From Clostridiales bacterium (lineage in GTDB: Bacteria; Bacillota; Clostridia; Oscillospirales; Oscillospiraceae): a stretch of DNA of 64,000 nucleotides. Location: positions 1 through 64,000 of the forward strand of contig JAJPXL010000045.1 of the NCBI GenBank assembly GCA_021205455.1, in the 5' to 3' direction. Below are positions 1-9,893 of the stretch, in pieces. The translations under genes and the position numbers were made by a program. Each line of letters opens with the position of its first letter. The first letter of the stretch is position 1. Below the pieces are notes generated by a model that worked only from the letters and a program-made list of their open reading frames with translations, ran no database searches and was not told the origin of the DNA.

Positions 1-165
1 TAAGGAGAACAGCCCCACCGGGATAGCAAACGCGGTATTTCCTTCAAAGAACCATATCTAAGGAATATCACCCCCGCCGGGAGGGCAAAACGTGCATCCT
101 TCCAAGACCCTTGCCTGAGGAACGCCCACCCCATCGGGAGGGCAAAGCAAAGAAACACCCCCCAG
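1..165. repeat. Three degenerate tandem repeats of about 57 bp
   Basis: Units begin near 1, 59 and 116 with TAAGGA or TGAGGA, then a C-rich stretch, CGGGA, GGGCAAA or a variant, and (first two units) CTTCaAAGA or CTTCcAAGA. Spacing is 58 and 57 bp. There is no open frame through all three. The array may continue to the left of the window. Bases 1-313 hold no gene; the remainder carries the Pho-like promoter. Confidence 0.55.
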
Positions 166-179
166 CGGCGCCTTCCACC

Positions 180-260
180 TTTACATAGATTTTACATAAC
201 TTTACCTGAATTTAACAAAACGCTGGTCGCAAACTTTACACAGGGACGGTACAATATAAC
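180..260 (+). promoter_or_regulatory. Pho-box-like direct repeats and promoter of the Na/Pi cotransporter
   Basis: TTTACA occurs at 180, 191 and 235, and weaker versions (TTACCT, TAACAA) sit at 202 and 213, all in an 11-bp phase. This matches the Gram-positive PhoP box layout of TT(A/T/C)ACA hexamers separated by 5 bp. A -10-like TACAAT/TATAAC follows at 250-260 without a well-placed -35, as expected for an activator-dependent promoter. The gene downstream is a phosphate cotransporter and the next operon is PhoPR-like, so phosphate-starvation control is inferred. Confidence 0.6.
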
Positions 261-313
261 TGTAATCAAAAAATCTGTAAAAAAGCATCAAAGAAAAGGC
301 GGATGGATGCAGG

Positions 314-2062
314 ATGAGTATTTTTAACGTATTTTCCCTGTTGGGCGGTCTGGCCATGTTCCTGTTCGGCATGGACATCATGGGCAAGGCCCTGGAAAAG
401 CAGGCAGGCAGCCAGCTGCAAAGCATTTTGCGGCGGATGACGGATAACCCGGTGAAGGGGCTGCTGCTGGGCCTGGCGGTGACGGCGGTGATTCAGTCCT
501 CCTCCGCCACCACGGTCATGGTGGTGGGCTTTGTCAACAGCGGCATTATGGAGTTGAGCCAGGCCATCGGCGTTATCATGGGGGCTAACGTGGGCACTAC
601 AGTGACCTCCTGGATTCTCTCCCTGGCCGACGTCCAGGGGGACAGCTTCCTGGTGCAGCTGATGAAGCCCACCAGCTTCTCCCCCATTCTGGCCTTTATC
701 GGCATTGTGCTGTATATGACAGGCTCCGAGAAGAAGCGGAACATCGGCGTGATTCTGCTGGGCTTCGCCATCCTGATGACGGGGATGTCCACCATGTCCA
801 GCGCGGTGGAGCCGCTGGGTGAGGTGGAGGCCTTTACCAACCTGTTCGTCATGTTCCAGAACCCGGTGCTGGGTATGCTGGTGGGTGCGGCGCTGACCGC
901 CGTCATCCAGTCCTCCTCCGCCAGCGTGGGCATTTTGCAGGCCCTGACCACCACCGGCGCGGTGACCTTCGGCAGCGCCATCCCCATCATCATGGGTCAG
1001 AACATTGGCACCACCGTCACCGCCATGATCTCCAGCGTGGGGGCAAACAAGAACGCCCGCCGGGCGGCGCTGGTGCACCTGTACTTCAACGTCATCGGCT
1101 CCGTGGGCTTCCTGATCATCTTCTACGCCCTGAACGCCATCTTTCACTTCTCCTTCATTGACAGCAGCATCGACAAGGCGGGCATCGCCCTGGTGCATAC
1201 GGTGTTCAACGTGACGGCGACGGTCTGTATGCTGCCCTTCACCAAGGGCCTGGAGAAGCTGGCCTATCTGACGGTGCCGGAGGACGAGGAGAAGGACGAG
1301 TTCCAGCTGCTGGATGAGCGCTTCCTGAACACGCCGGCCCTGGCCCTGGAGCGGGGACAGACCCTGGCGAAGGATATGTCGGAGCTGGCCCGGCAGGGCT
1401 TCCTGCAATCCCTGTCCCTGGTGGAGCACTGGGATGAGGAGATCGCCGCCTCCGTCAGCGAGAAGGAGGCCGCCATCGACTTGTATGAGGACAAAATCGG
1501 CACCTATCTGGTGAAGCTGTCCAGCCGCAGCATGAACGTGGAGGACAGCCACACGGTCAGCTTCCTGTTCCACGCCATCAGCGACTGGGAGCGCATCGGC
1601 GACTACGCGGTGAACATCAAGCTGGCGGCCAGCGCCCTGCGGAAGAACGAGCTGACCTTCTCCCCGGAGGCGCTGGAGGAGCTGCAGGTGCTGGAGAACG
1701 CGGTGCAGGAGGTGCTGGACCGCACCATCGCCGCCTTTGCGGAGACGGACTACAAAAAGGCCAAGGAGATCCCGCTGCTGAACCTGGTGGTGAACGACAT
1801 CGTAAAGGAGTGCAAGGAGCACCATGTGGAGCGGCTCCAGTCGGGCGCCTGCTCCGTTCAGGCGGGCATCCGCCTGGGCGACCTGCTGACTGACCTGCAG
1901 CGGGTGTCCGGCCACTGCGCCAACATCGCCATCGACATGATCGAGGTGCAGCAGGACTCCTTCCAGCGTCACGCCTACCGGGAGGAGGCCAGGACCAGGG
2001 AGAACTTTATGAACCGATATAATCACTACCGGGAGCAGTTCGGCTTGACGGGGGACGATTGA
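314..2062 (+). CDS. Na/Pi cotransporter family protein with C-terminal PhoU-like domain
   Basis: The 582-residue protein is a predicted sodium-dependent phosphate importer of the NptA/PNaS family in the cytoplasmic membrane. Two inverted copies of the family's signature repeat are visible, QSSSATT near residue 61 and QSSSAS near residue 200, each inside hydrophobic helices. Membrane segments fill roughly residues 1-320. The remaining C-terminal part (about 355-560) is charged and helical like PhoU, a usual fusion in bacterial members. The start follows an AAAGGCGG ribosome-binding region. Expression is probably phosphate-regulated through the TTTACA array just upstream. The adjacent PhoP/PhoR-like genes fit the same response. 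Family assignment is firm; the transported ion is inferred. Confidence 0.9.
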   Translation: MSIFNVFSLLGGLAMFLFGMDIMGKALEKQAGSQLQSILRRMTDNPVKGLLLGLAVTAVIQSSSATTVMVVGFVNSGIMELSQAIGVIMGANVGTTVTSWILSLADVQGDSFLVQLMKPTSFSPILAFIGIVLYMTGSEKKRNIGVILLGFAILMTGMSTMSSAVEPLGEVEAFTNLFVMFQNPVLGMLVGAALTAVIQSSSASVGILQALTTTGAVTFGSAIPIIMGQNIGTTVTAMISSVGANKNARRAALVHLYFNVIGSVGFLIIFYALNAIFHFSFIDSSIDKAGIALVHTVFNVTATVCMLPFTKGLEKLAYLTVPEDEEKDEFQLLDERFLNTPALALERGQTLAKDMSELARQGFLQSLSLVEHWDEEIAASVSEKEAAIDLYEDKIGTYLVKLSSRSMNVEDSHTVSFLFHAISDWERIGDYAVNIKLAASALRKNELTFSPEALEELQVLENAVQEVLDRTIAAFAETDYKKAKEIPLLNLVVNDIVKECKEHHVERLQSGACSVQAGIRLGDLLTDLQRVSGHCANIAIDMIEVQQDSFQRHAYREEARTRENFMNRYNHYREQFGLTGDD

Positions 2063-2126
2063 TTCTGTAAAATGTGAAGGGACTGCTAGTAGAGCAGGAA
2101 CCCTAAAACCGAAAACCTCACTTTTC

Positions 2127-2198
2127 TGTAGGGGCGGCCCCTGGCCGCCCGGGGGGAGCAGGCGGTTGCGACGGGCGGCCGAGGGCCGCCCCTACACA
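2127..2198. repeat. Imperfect inverted repeat, REP-like intergenic element
   Basis: TGTAGGGGCGGCCC on the left is mirrored by GGGCCGCCCCTACA on the right, about 45 bp apart, with inner GGCCGCCC/GGGCGGCC arms also pairing. The element lies in the 290-bp gap between the cotransporter and the response regulator, has no coding potential, and resembles dispersed GC-rich intergenic palindromes of gut clostridia. It could also terminate the cotransporter transcript, but no T-run follows. Confidence 0.5.
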
Positions 2199-2352
2199 CA
2201 CACTTGCAAAAAGCGGAACCATGTGCCCTGTCTGAACAGCGTCACAGGCAGTTCCGTCGGCATTTTGTGATGGCCGAATCCAGTGAAGTTTTAGTTTTTA
2301 CGTTCTGCTGGCCACTAACTGCTAACCACTACTCACTAAAGGAGCATTTCAC

Positions 2353-3045
2353 ATGATAGCCATAGTAGAAGACGACGAGAGCATTGCCGCCTTAGAACAA
2401 TACGCCCTGCGTTCCAACGGCATGGACGCGGCCATCTACCACGACGGGACGGCCTTCTTCCGGGCGCTGGAGACATCGCTGCCGGAGCTGGTGATTCTGG
2501 ACGTCATGCTGCCCGACCTGGACGGCCTGATGATTTTGCAGCGCCTCAGGGAGAACCACGCCACCCGGAAGATTCCGGTGATGATGGTGACGGCCAAGGG
2601 CAGCGAGGTGGACATCGTCCAGGGCCTGGACGGCGGCGCGGACGATTACCTGACCAAGCCCTTCGGCATTATGGAGTTCCTGTCACGGGTGAGGGCGCTG
2701 CTACGCCGGACGGGACGGGAGCAGGGGGGCAAGACGCTGGCCTTCGGCCCCATCGCCATGCAGGAGGACCGCCATCAGGTGACGGTGGACGGCCACCCCG
2801 TAGAGCTGACGCTGAAGGAGTACGAGCTGCTGCGGCTGTTCCTCCAGTCCCCGGAGACGGCCATCACCCGGGACGATATGATGGACCGGGTGTGGCGCAG
2901 CGAGTACTCGGTGGAGAGCCGGACGGTGGATATGCACATCCGCTCCCTCCGGCAGAAGCTGGGGGACGCGGGCCAGTACATTCAGACGCTCCGCAAGGTG
3001 GGCTATATCCTGACCGACCGGGAGAGCGCCGGACAGGGAAGGTGA
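2353..3045 (+). CDS. OmpR/PhoP-family response regulator
   Basis: The 230-residue protein has an N-terminal receiver domain (about 1-118) with acidic pocket EDDE at 6-9, phospho-acceptor Asp50 in the LVILDVMLPD motif and the conserved Lys in LTKPFG, then a C-terminal winged-helix DNA-binding domain (about 130-225). It is preceded by AAAGGAG and ends 4 bp before the sensor kinase gene, so the two are co-transcribed. Its position after a phosphate cotransporter preceded by TTTACA repeats suggests a PhoP role. OmpR-family regulators are hard to tell apart by sequence alone, so the target is inference. Confidence 0.85.
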   Translation: MIAIVEDDESIAALEQYALRSNGMDAAIYHDGTAFFRALETSLPELVILDVMLPDLDGLMILQRLRENHATRKIPVMMVTAKGSEVDIVQGLDGGADDYLTKPFGIMEFLSRVRALLRRTGREQGGKTLAFGPIAMQEDRHQVTVDGHPVELTLKEYELLRLFLQSPETAITRDDMMDRVWRSEYSVESRTVDMHIRSLRQKLGDAGQYIQTLRKVGYILTDRESAGQGR

Positions 3046-3049
3046 GGGT

Positions 3050-4408
<1,359 letters not shown>

Positions 4409-4426
4409 AATCCTGCATATCTGTCC

Positions 4427-4456
4427 ACAGGGGCCGCTTCTGCGGCCCCTGTATTT
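4427..4456 (+). terminator. Intrinsic terminator after the PhoPR-like operon
   Basis: ACAGGGGCCGC and GCGGCCCCTGT form an 11-bp stem with a TTCT loop, followed by TATTTGTT. Confidence 0.7.
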
Positions 4457-4727
4457 GTTGCGGAATTATGAACTAAAAATGCGAAAAATCCGTAAAAGCG
4501 CGAAGAATCCGGCCCTAGTTTCGGCAAAAGGAGCGGGAAAGGCGTCTCTGCTCTGGAGAAAGTGACCGCCACTGGCGGATAGCCTTGCAAGACCGCCCCG
4601 TTTCGGGGGCAAATCGCCCAGTCTGACCGGAAAGCCCCTGAAACGGCGGCGATTCGGAAGAAAAAGACGGGTCTGTGACAAAAAATGGCATTCTGCAAGT
4701 GAAAAAAGCCAAAAATGCAATTTTACC
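4457..4727. other. Non-coding stretch with pseudoknot-like inverted repeats
   Basis: This gap between the kinase operon and the peptide-importer promoter has no convincing gene. CCGCC/GGCGG forms a small hairpin at 4566-4578. CCGTTTCGGGGGC (4598-4610) pairs with GCCCCTGAAACGG (4634-4646) over 13 bp with one G-U. AATCGCC inside that loop (4612-4618) is complementary to GGCGATT just beyond the stem (4648-4654), which gives an H-type pseudoknot topology. No clear promoter was found on either strand, so transcription is unproven. Confidence 0.4.
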
Positions 4728-4755
4728 TTGACAAATGATAACAGGGTAGTATAAT
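4728..4755 (+). promoter_or_regulatory. Sigma-A promoter of the peptide importer operon
   Basis: A consensus TTGACA and a consensus TATAAT are separated by 16 bp. The predicted leader to the first start codon is about 165 nt and contains two tandem palindromes. Confidence 0.8.
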
Positions 4756-4796
4756 AAAGTACATGGAATTTGTTCTTGCTTTGCAGTGGACGCGCG

Positions 4797-4845
4797 AGGG
4801 AAATGCGCATGCGCATTTCCCTGCCTGGGGTACCCCCAGGCAGGG
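4797..4845 (+). promoter_or_regulatory. Two adjacent perfect hairpins in the importer leader
   Basis: A 26-bp perfect palindrome (arms AGGGAAATGCGCA) at 4797-4822 is followed immediately, sharing bases, by CCCTGCCTGGGG/CCCCAGGCAGGG at 4819-4845. The shared bases make the two stems mutually exclusive at the junction. No T-run follows, so they look like leader structures (mRNA stabiliser or attenuator) and not a simple terminator. Confidence 0.55.
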
Positions 4846-4927
4846 AAGGGGCAGTGCAGGTTGAATGGAGCTTCTGCGCGAACAGGGGGTAGGTTCCAAA
4901 TCAAAAAAAGAAAAGGAGTCATCAGCA

Positions 4928-7288
4928 ATGAAGAAAATGAGAAGGATGCTCGCCCTGATACTGGCGCTGGCCATGGTATTTTGCCTGACAGCCTGCGGCG
5001 GCAGCAGCGACAGCGACAGCGGCACTACCAGCAGCGGAGGCGACTCCTCCAGCGAGGAGAGCAGCAGCTCCGACGCCAGCGGCAGCGGCACCACCGCCGA
5101 GGTGGCGGAGAGCGGCAGCTACACCTACAGCTACTCCACCAGCGCCCCCTCCACCTGGTCCCCCACGGACTGGCAGAACGAGGTCGAGAGCGATGTCCAG
5201 GGCTACACCATGGTCTACTTCTATGACTTTGTCATCAATGAGGCCCAGGACGGCTATGACATCGTCTGCGAGGCGGCTTCCGCCATGCCTGAGGACGTGA
5301 CCGCCGACTACGCCGGCAACGAGACCTACGGCGTCCCCGCCGATGCCACTGAGGGCTATGCCTGGACCATCACCCTGAACGAGGCCATGTGCTGGGAGGA
5401 CGGCACCCCCATCACCGCTGATGATTACATCTACACCCTGCAGCAGTTCCTGAACCCTGAGATGAAGAACTACCGCGCCTCCTCCTTCTATGAGGGCACT
5501 GTGGGCCTGGCCAACGCCTATAACTATTACAACAGCGATAAGGTGGGCGAGATGGGCTACACCACCTCCCTGGCCGACCTGGGCTATACCAGCATTGAAG
5601 AGGCCGAGGCTGACGGCTACACCAACTTCGGCGTGGACATCTACAACTTCTGGGCTGTCACCGCTGAGGACGGCTCCACCATCGTGGACATCACCGATGA
5701 GACCCTGATCCGCGACGAGGCCGTGGAAGAGGGCGAGGACGGCGACTATATCTCCGCCGCCGAAATCTATGACTACCTGGTGAACTACTACACCTCCGAC
5801 CTGCCCGACTACGTCTATGTGGGCGAGGCCATCGAGGCCGCCAGCTGGGACGACGTGGGCGTTATCAAGAATGACGACTACTCCCTGACCTTCATCCTGA
5901 CCAACCCCACCACCGAGTTCTACATCTGCTACTCCATGCAGATCGGCCTGGTGAACGAGGAGCTGTATGAGGCCTGCAAGACCCAGACCGGCGACATCGT
6001 GAAGTCCTCCTACGGCACCACCGCCGACAGCTATATGTCCTATGGCCCCTACAAGATCGAGTCCTATCAGGCGGACAAGGAAATGCGCCTGACCAAGAAC
6101 GAGAACTGGTACGGCTACACCGACAGCAACCACGAGGGCCAGTATCAGACCACCGACATCTATGTTCAGTACATCGACGAGCCTGCCACCAGCCTGTCCC
6201 TGTTCCTCCAGGGCAATCTGGATGAGTACAGCGTCGGCACCACCGACATGGAGACCTACGCCAACAGCGACTATATCTACTACGCCCCCACCACCTTCGC
6301 CTATGTGTTCACCTTCAACACCGATGAGGAGAGCCTGAAGAGCGAGGACGCCGACGGCGTGAACCACTCCATCCTGTCCATCAAGGACTTCCGTGAGGCC
6401 ATCTCCCTGTCCCTGGACCGTCAGTCCTTCGTGACCCAGTGCCTGGCCGGCTCTGATGCGGGCTATGGCCTGATCGACTATGTATACGTCTGCGACCCCG
6501 ACACCGGCGAGCTGTACCGCAACAGCGAGTACGCCATTGAGGCTCTGTGCGAGCTGTACGGCGTGGAGGAGGAGAGCCAGATTACCGGCTACGACAAGGA
6601 AGCCGCTGCTGAGCTATTTGAATCCGCCTATGCCCAGGCCATTGAGTCCGGCCTGATGAGCGAGGGCGACCGCATCGAGCTGGACTATCACGTCTATGCC
6701 GATACCGAGAACAACCAGAACCGCGTCAACTTCCTCCAGTCCTCCATTGAAGCCGCCACCGAGGGTACCTCCCTGGAGGGCAAGATCACCATCAACCTGC
6801 TGGTGGATGAGGACTATTACAACAACTGCATGGCCGGCCTGTGCGACATCGCCTTCACCGCCTGGGGCGGCGAGGACATGAACCCCTACGCCATGATGCA
6901 GTGCTATGTTGACCCCACCTACAACCTGGTCTACGGCTATGACGGCACCACTGAGATGCTCACCATCACCGTGGACGGCGAAGAGCTGACCATGAGCGCC
7001 TATGACTGGTACAAGGAGCTGGTGGAAGGCACCTACGCCACCGCCGACTCCGACACCCGCAACCAGATCCTGGCCGGTATGGAGAAGGGCATCCTGGAGT
7101 ATTACGGCATGGCGCCCCTGGCCTATCTGAACGACGCCGTGATGTACTCCCAGCGCATTGTCCTTGGCTCCGACACCTATGTCAACTCCCTGGTGGGCTT
7201 CGGCGGTATCCGCATGATGACCTACACGATGGACGACGCCGAGTGGGCGGAATACTGCGCTTCGCAGAACAACCAGCTGACTTACTAA
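4928..7288 (+). CDS. Peptide ABC transporter substrate-binding lipoprotein (SBP_bac_5)
   Basis: This 786-residue extracellular binding lipoprotein has a signal peptide ending in the lipobox LTAC (Cys23) and a Gly/Ser/Asp-rich linker of about 40 residues. The mature part shows the OppA/DppA-family pattern, for example WTITLNEAMCWEDGTPITADDYIYTL-like text near residue 145 and SLSLFLQGNLDE further on. It would deliver peptides, or similarly shaped ligands, to the permeases that follow. It is about 200 residues longer than typical members. The start at the ATG after AAAAGGAG gives the clean signal peptide; the earlier in-frame ATG at 4865 would add a charged extension and is rejected. The gene leads a six-gene operon. 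Confidence 0.9.
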   Translation: MKKMRRMLALILALAMVFCLTACGGSSDSDSGTTSSGGDSSSEESSSSDASGSGTTAEVAESGSYTYSYSTSAPSTWSPTDWQNEVESDVQGYTMVYFYDFVINEAQDGYDIVCEAASAMPEDVTADYAGNETYGVPADATEGYAWTITLNEAMCWEDGTPITADDYIYTLQQFLNPEMKNYRASSFYEGTVGLANAYNYYNSDKVGEMGYTTSLADLGYTSIEEAEADGYTNFGVDIYNFWAVTAEDGSTIVDITDETLIRDEAVEEGEDGDYISAAEIYDYLVNYYTSDLPDYVYVGEAIEAASWDDVGVIKNDDYSLTFILTNPTTEFYICYSMQIGLVNEELYEACKTQTGDIVKSSYGTTADSYMSYGPYKIESYQADKEMRLTKNENWYGYTDSNHEGQYQTTDIYVQYIDEPATSLSLFLQGNLDEYSVGTTDMETYANSDYIYYAPTTFAYVFTFNTDEESLKSEDADGVNHSILSIKDFREAISLSLDRQSFVTQCLAGSDAGYGLIDYVYVCDPDTGELYRNSEYAIEALCELYGVEEESQITGYDKEAAAELFESAYAQAIESGLMSEGDRIELDYHVYADTENNQNRVNFLQSSIEAATEGTSLEGKITINLLVDEDYYNNCMAGLCDIAFTAWGGEDMNPYAMMQCYVDPTYNLVYGYDGTTEMLTITVDGEELTMSAYDWYKELVEGTYATADSDTRNQILAGMEKGILEYYGMAPLAYLNDAVMYSQRIVLGSDTYVNSLVGFGGIRMMTYTMDDAEWAEYCASQNNQLTY

Positions 7289-7309
7289 TCGTCACCTTGC
7301 TGTAAACAG

Positions 7310-7342
7310 GCGGGCGGGGGCAGGGTTCCTGCTCCCGCCCGC
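7310..7342 (+). other. Intercistronic hairpin between binding protein and permease genes
   Basis: GCGGGCGGGGGCAGG pairs with CCTGCTCCCGCCCGC (15 bp, one G-U) with no downstream T-run. Such hairpins after binding-protein genes usually protect the upstream message and so raise binding-protein over permease expression; that role is inferred here. Confidence 0.55.
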
Positions 7343-7427
7343 TCTGTATAAGAGCCGCAGAACCTGCAGAATGGAGCCTGCGGCCCGCCCAGACAAGGCA
7401 AGTCAGCCCTCGTGAAAGGGGAGAACC

Positions 7428-8396
7428 ATGGCAAAATATGTTGCGAAAAGAATCGCCCTGATGCTGGTCAGCGGATTTATCATTATGACCATGCTGTTTG
7501 TGCTGATCCGTATGCTGCCCAACCAGGTGCAGGCGGTGCAGGGCGGCTATGACCAGGCCGTGAAGGATATGCGGGAGGCCTGGGGCTATAATAAACCGAT
7601 CATGGTGCAGTACGGCATCTTCCTGAAGAACGTGTTCACCGAGTGGAACTGGGGCTTCTGCACCACCGTGGGCACCTATTTGCAGGACGTGACGGAGTAC
7701 CTGGCCAGCAAGCTGCCGGCCACCATTTACATCAACGTGGTGTCCATCGTCATTTCCATCCCGCTGGGCGTCATCTTCGGCATCGTCGCCGCCATCTTTA
7801 AGAACAGGTGGCAGGACCAGGTGCTGAACGTGTTCATCATGTTCTTCATCTCGGTGCCCGCCTTTGTGTACGCCTTCCTGCTGCAATACTATGTGGGCTT
7901 CAAGCTGGGCTGGTTCCCGCTGGTCATGGAGGGCGGTACGGATTACTTTTCCCTGTCCATGCTCCGATCGGCGGTCATGCCCATCCTGGCCATGAGCTTC
8001 GGCACCATCGCCGGAGATATGCGCCTGGTGCGGGCGGAGCTGACGGAGACGCTGACCAGCGACTATATGCTGCTGGCCCGCACCAAGGGCCTGAGCTACC
8101 GCCAGGCCACCATCCGCCATGCCCTGCGGAACTCCATGGTGCCGCTGCTGCCCACCTTCATGGCGGATGTCATCTATGTGGTCTCCGGCTCCATGATTAT
8201 CGAACAGATTTTCTCCGTGCCGGGCATCGGCAAGACCTATTTGCAGTCCATCACCATGAAGGACTACTCTGTGTTTATGTGCATCAGTATGTTCTATGTG
8301 GCCATCGGGCTGGTGTCCGAGCTGCTCTTCGACCTGAGCTACGGCATCATCGACCCCCGCATCCGTATGGGAGGAGGCAAGAACAATGAGCTATAA
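7428..8396 (+). CDS. Peptide ABC transporter permease, DppB/OppB type
   Basis: The 322-residue polytopic membrane protein has the N-terminal helix and the later cluster of about five helices typical of BPD_transp_1 permeases. The cytoplasmic coupling (EAA-like) region lies around LARTKGLSYRQATIRHALRN, and the C-terminus has the family's DLSYGIIDPRIRMG ending. It forms the membrane channel with the next permease. The start follows AAAGGGGAG. The last 11 bp overlap the next gene, which indicates translational coupling. Unlike its partners this subunit has normal family length. Confidence 0.92.
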   Translation: MAKYVAKRIALMLVSGFIIMTMLFVLIRMLPNQVQAVQGGYDQAVKDMREAWGYNKPIMVQYGIFLKNVFTEWNWGFCTTVGTYLQDVTEYLASKLPATIYINVVSIVISIPLGVIFGIVAAIFKNRWQDQVLNVFIMFFISVPAFVYAFLLQYYVGFKLGWFPLVMEGGTDYFSLSMLRSAVMPILAMSFGTIAGDMRLVRAELTETLTSDYMLLARTKGLSYRQATIRHALRNSMVPLLPTFMADVIYVVSGSMIIEQIFSVPGIGKTYLQSITMKDYSVFMCISMFYVAIGLVSELLFDLSYGIIDPRIRMGGGKNNEL

Positions 8397-9879
8397 GCCA
8401 GAGCAATTTGAGCCCTACATGGATATGGACGACAGCGGCTTCGTCCTCGTCCAGGACCAGGAGCGCCTCCACGACAAAAAGCTGGAGACCAAGCCGGTGG
8501 GCTTCTTCCGGGACGCCCTCCACCGGTTCAGCCGGAACCGGGGCAGCGTCATCTGCGCCGTCGTCATTGTGATTCTGGCCCTCTACGCCATCATCGCCCC
8601 CATCGTTTCCCCTTATGGGGCCAACAGCTATGACGGCTACTACTCCTACTCCCTGCCCAAGAACGAGCTGTTCGTGGACCTGGGCATTCAGTTCTGGGAC
8701 GGCTGCTCCGACCAGACCATGAACCAGCAGACCTATGACTATTACAGCGCCATCCCCGGCGCCATCGTCGAGGTGTACGACGTGTACACCGCCACGGTGG
8801 ACGCGGGCCGCGAGGTCACCTACTATGACGTTCGGCTGGACTCCTACGCCAAGGTGGGCTATGTGACGGTGCTGCTGACCGCCTCCGAATATGAGGACGC
8901 CCTGGCCTACGAGGAGGAGACCGGTATCCAGCTGTTCTACCCCGTGGTGGACACCGACCAGGTGGAGAATCAGGCGTATAAGAACGACCCCAACGCCTGG
9001 TACCTCCACAACTCCAAGGGCGTGGCCCAGCGGGACGAGGACGGCAACCTGCAAAACATCTACCTGACCGATGAGGACAGCGAGGACGGCTACGCCTACT
9101 ACGTCAGCAAGATGAACGGCAGCCAGTACCAGTGCCGGGTGCTGTACTCCGAGTGGTACTACTACCAGCATGGCGTCTACGCCTCCTTCATCTTCGGCGC
9201 GGACAACTTCGGCTATGACATCTGCGCCCGTCTGGCCCTGGGCGCCCGTCTGTCCCTGGTGCTGAGCGTGCTGGTGGCGTCGGTGTCCCTGCTGATCGGC
9301 ATCGTCATCGGCTCCCTGGAGGGCTACTACGGCGGCTGGTTCGACCTGCTGATGGAGCGGGTGAAGGACATCCTGTATGAGGTGCCTACCGTGGTCTTTA
9401 TGTCCCTGTTCCAAATCTACCTTGCCCAGAAGCTGGGGCCTGTGGTGACGCTGTTCTTCTGCTTCATCTTCTTCAACTGGATCGGCACGTCCTCCACGGT
9501 GCGTGCCCAGTTCTACCGGTTCAAGGGGCAGGAGTACGTCCTGGCGGCCCGCACCCTGGGCGCGAAGGACCGGCGGCTCATCTTCCGGCACATCCTGCCC
9601 AACGCCGCCGGATTCATCATCACCACCTCCGTCCTGTCCATCCCCAGCGTCATCTTCACCGAGGCGAACATGACCTACCTGGGCATCGTCAATTTGCAGT
9701 CCAGCACCCTGACCAGCGTCGGCACCATGCTGAACAACGGCCAGTCCACTCTGTCCACCTATCCCCACTGCATCTTCTTCCCGGCAGCGTTCATTTCCAT
9801 CCTGCTGATTTGCTTCAACATCTTTGGTAACGGCCTGCGGGATGCCTTCAACCCGTCCCTGCGGGGCGCAGATGAATAA
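8386..9879 (+). CDS. Peptide ABC transporter permease, DppC/OppC type, with enlarged outer loop
   Basis: This 497-residue permease has a cytoplasmic N-terminus, a first helix at about 53-75, then an insertion of about 190 residues before the conserved GADNFGYDICARLALGAR segment that normally follows soon after helix 1. Five further helices and the EAA-like loop LAARTLGAKDRRLIFRHILP come next. OppC proteins are normally about 300 residues, so the extracytoplasmic loop 1 has become a domain rich in Tyr and acidic residues. It may touch the similarly enlarged binding protein (inference). It overlaps the upstream gene and is followed 15 bp later by the ATPase gene. Confidence 0.88.
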   Translation: MSYKPEQFEPYMDMDDSGFVLVQDQERLHDKKLETKPVGFFRDALHRFSRNRGSVICAVVIVILALYAIIAPIVSPYGANSYDGYYSYSLPKNELFVDLGIQFWDGCSDQTMNQQTYDYYSAIPGAIVEVYDVYTATVDAGREVTYYDVRLDSYAKVGYVTVLLTASEYEDALAYEEETGIQLFYPVVDTDQVENQAYKNDPNAWYLHNSKGVAQRDEDGNLQNIYLTDEDSEDGYAYYVSKMNGSQYQCRVLYSEWYYYQHGVYASFIFGADNFGYDICARLALGARLSLVLSVLVASVSLLIGIVIGSLEGYYGGWFDLLMERVKDILYEVPTVVFMSLFQIYLAQKLGPVVTLFFCFIFFNWIGTSSTVRAQFYRFKGQEYVLAARTLGAKDRRLIFRHILPNAAGFIITTSVLSIPSVIFTEANMTYLGIVNLQSSTLTSVGTMLNNGQSTLSTYPHCIFFPAAFISILLICFNIFGNGLRDAFNPSLRGADE

Positions 9880-9893
9880 GGGAGGCTGAGGAC

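Noticed and set aside
1-165. CRISPR array
   Set aside because: The repeats are imperfect, about 57 bp apart and lack conserved repeat/unique spacer structure; no cas genes are present.
266-2026. 586-aa minus-strand ORF opposite the Na/Pi cotransporter
   Set aside because: It is low-complexity His/Gln/Gly/Leu-rich shadow translation typical of GC-rich antisense frames; the plus strand has a recognisable protein.
4922-6367. 481-aa minus-strand ORF opposite the peptide-binding protein
   Set aside because: Composition is Val/Gly/His-rich shadow sequence with no motifs; the lipoprotein on the plus strand is clear.
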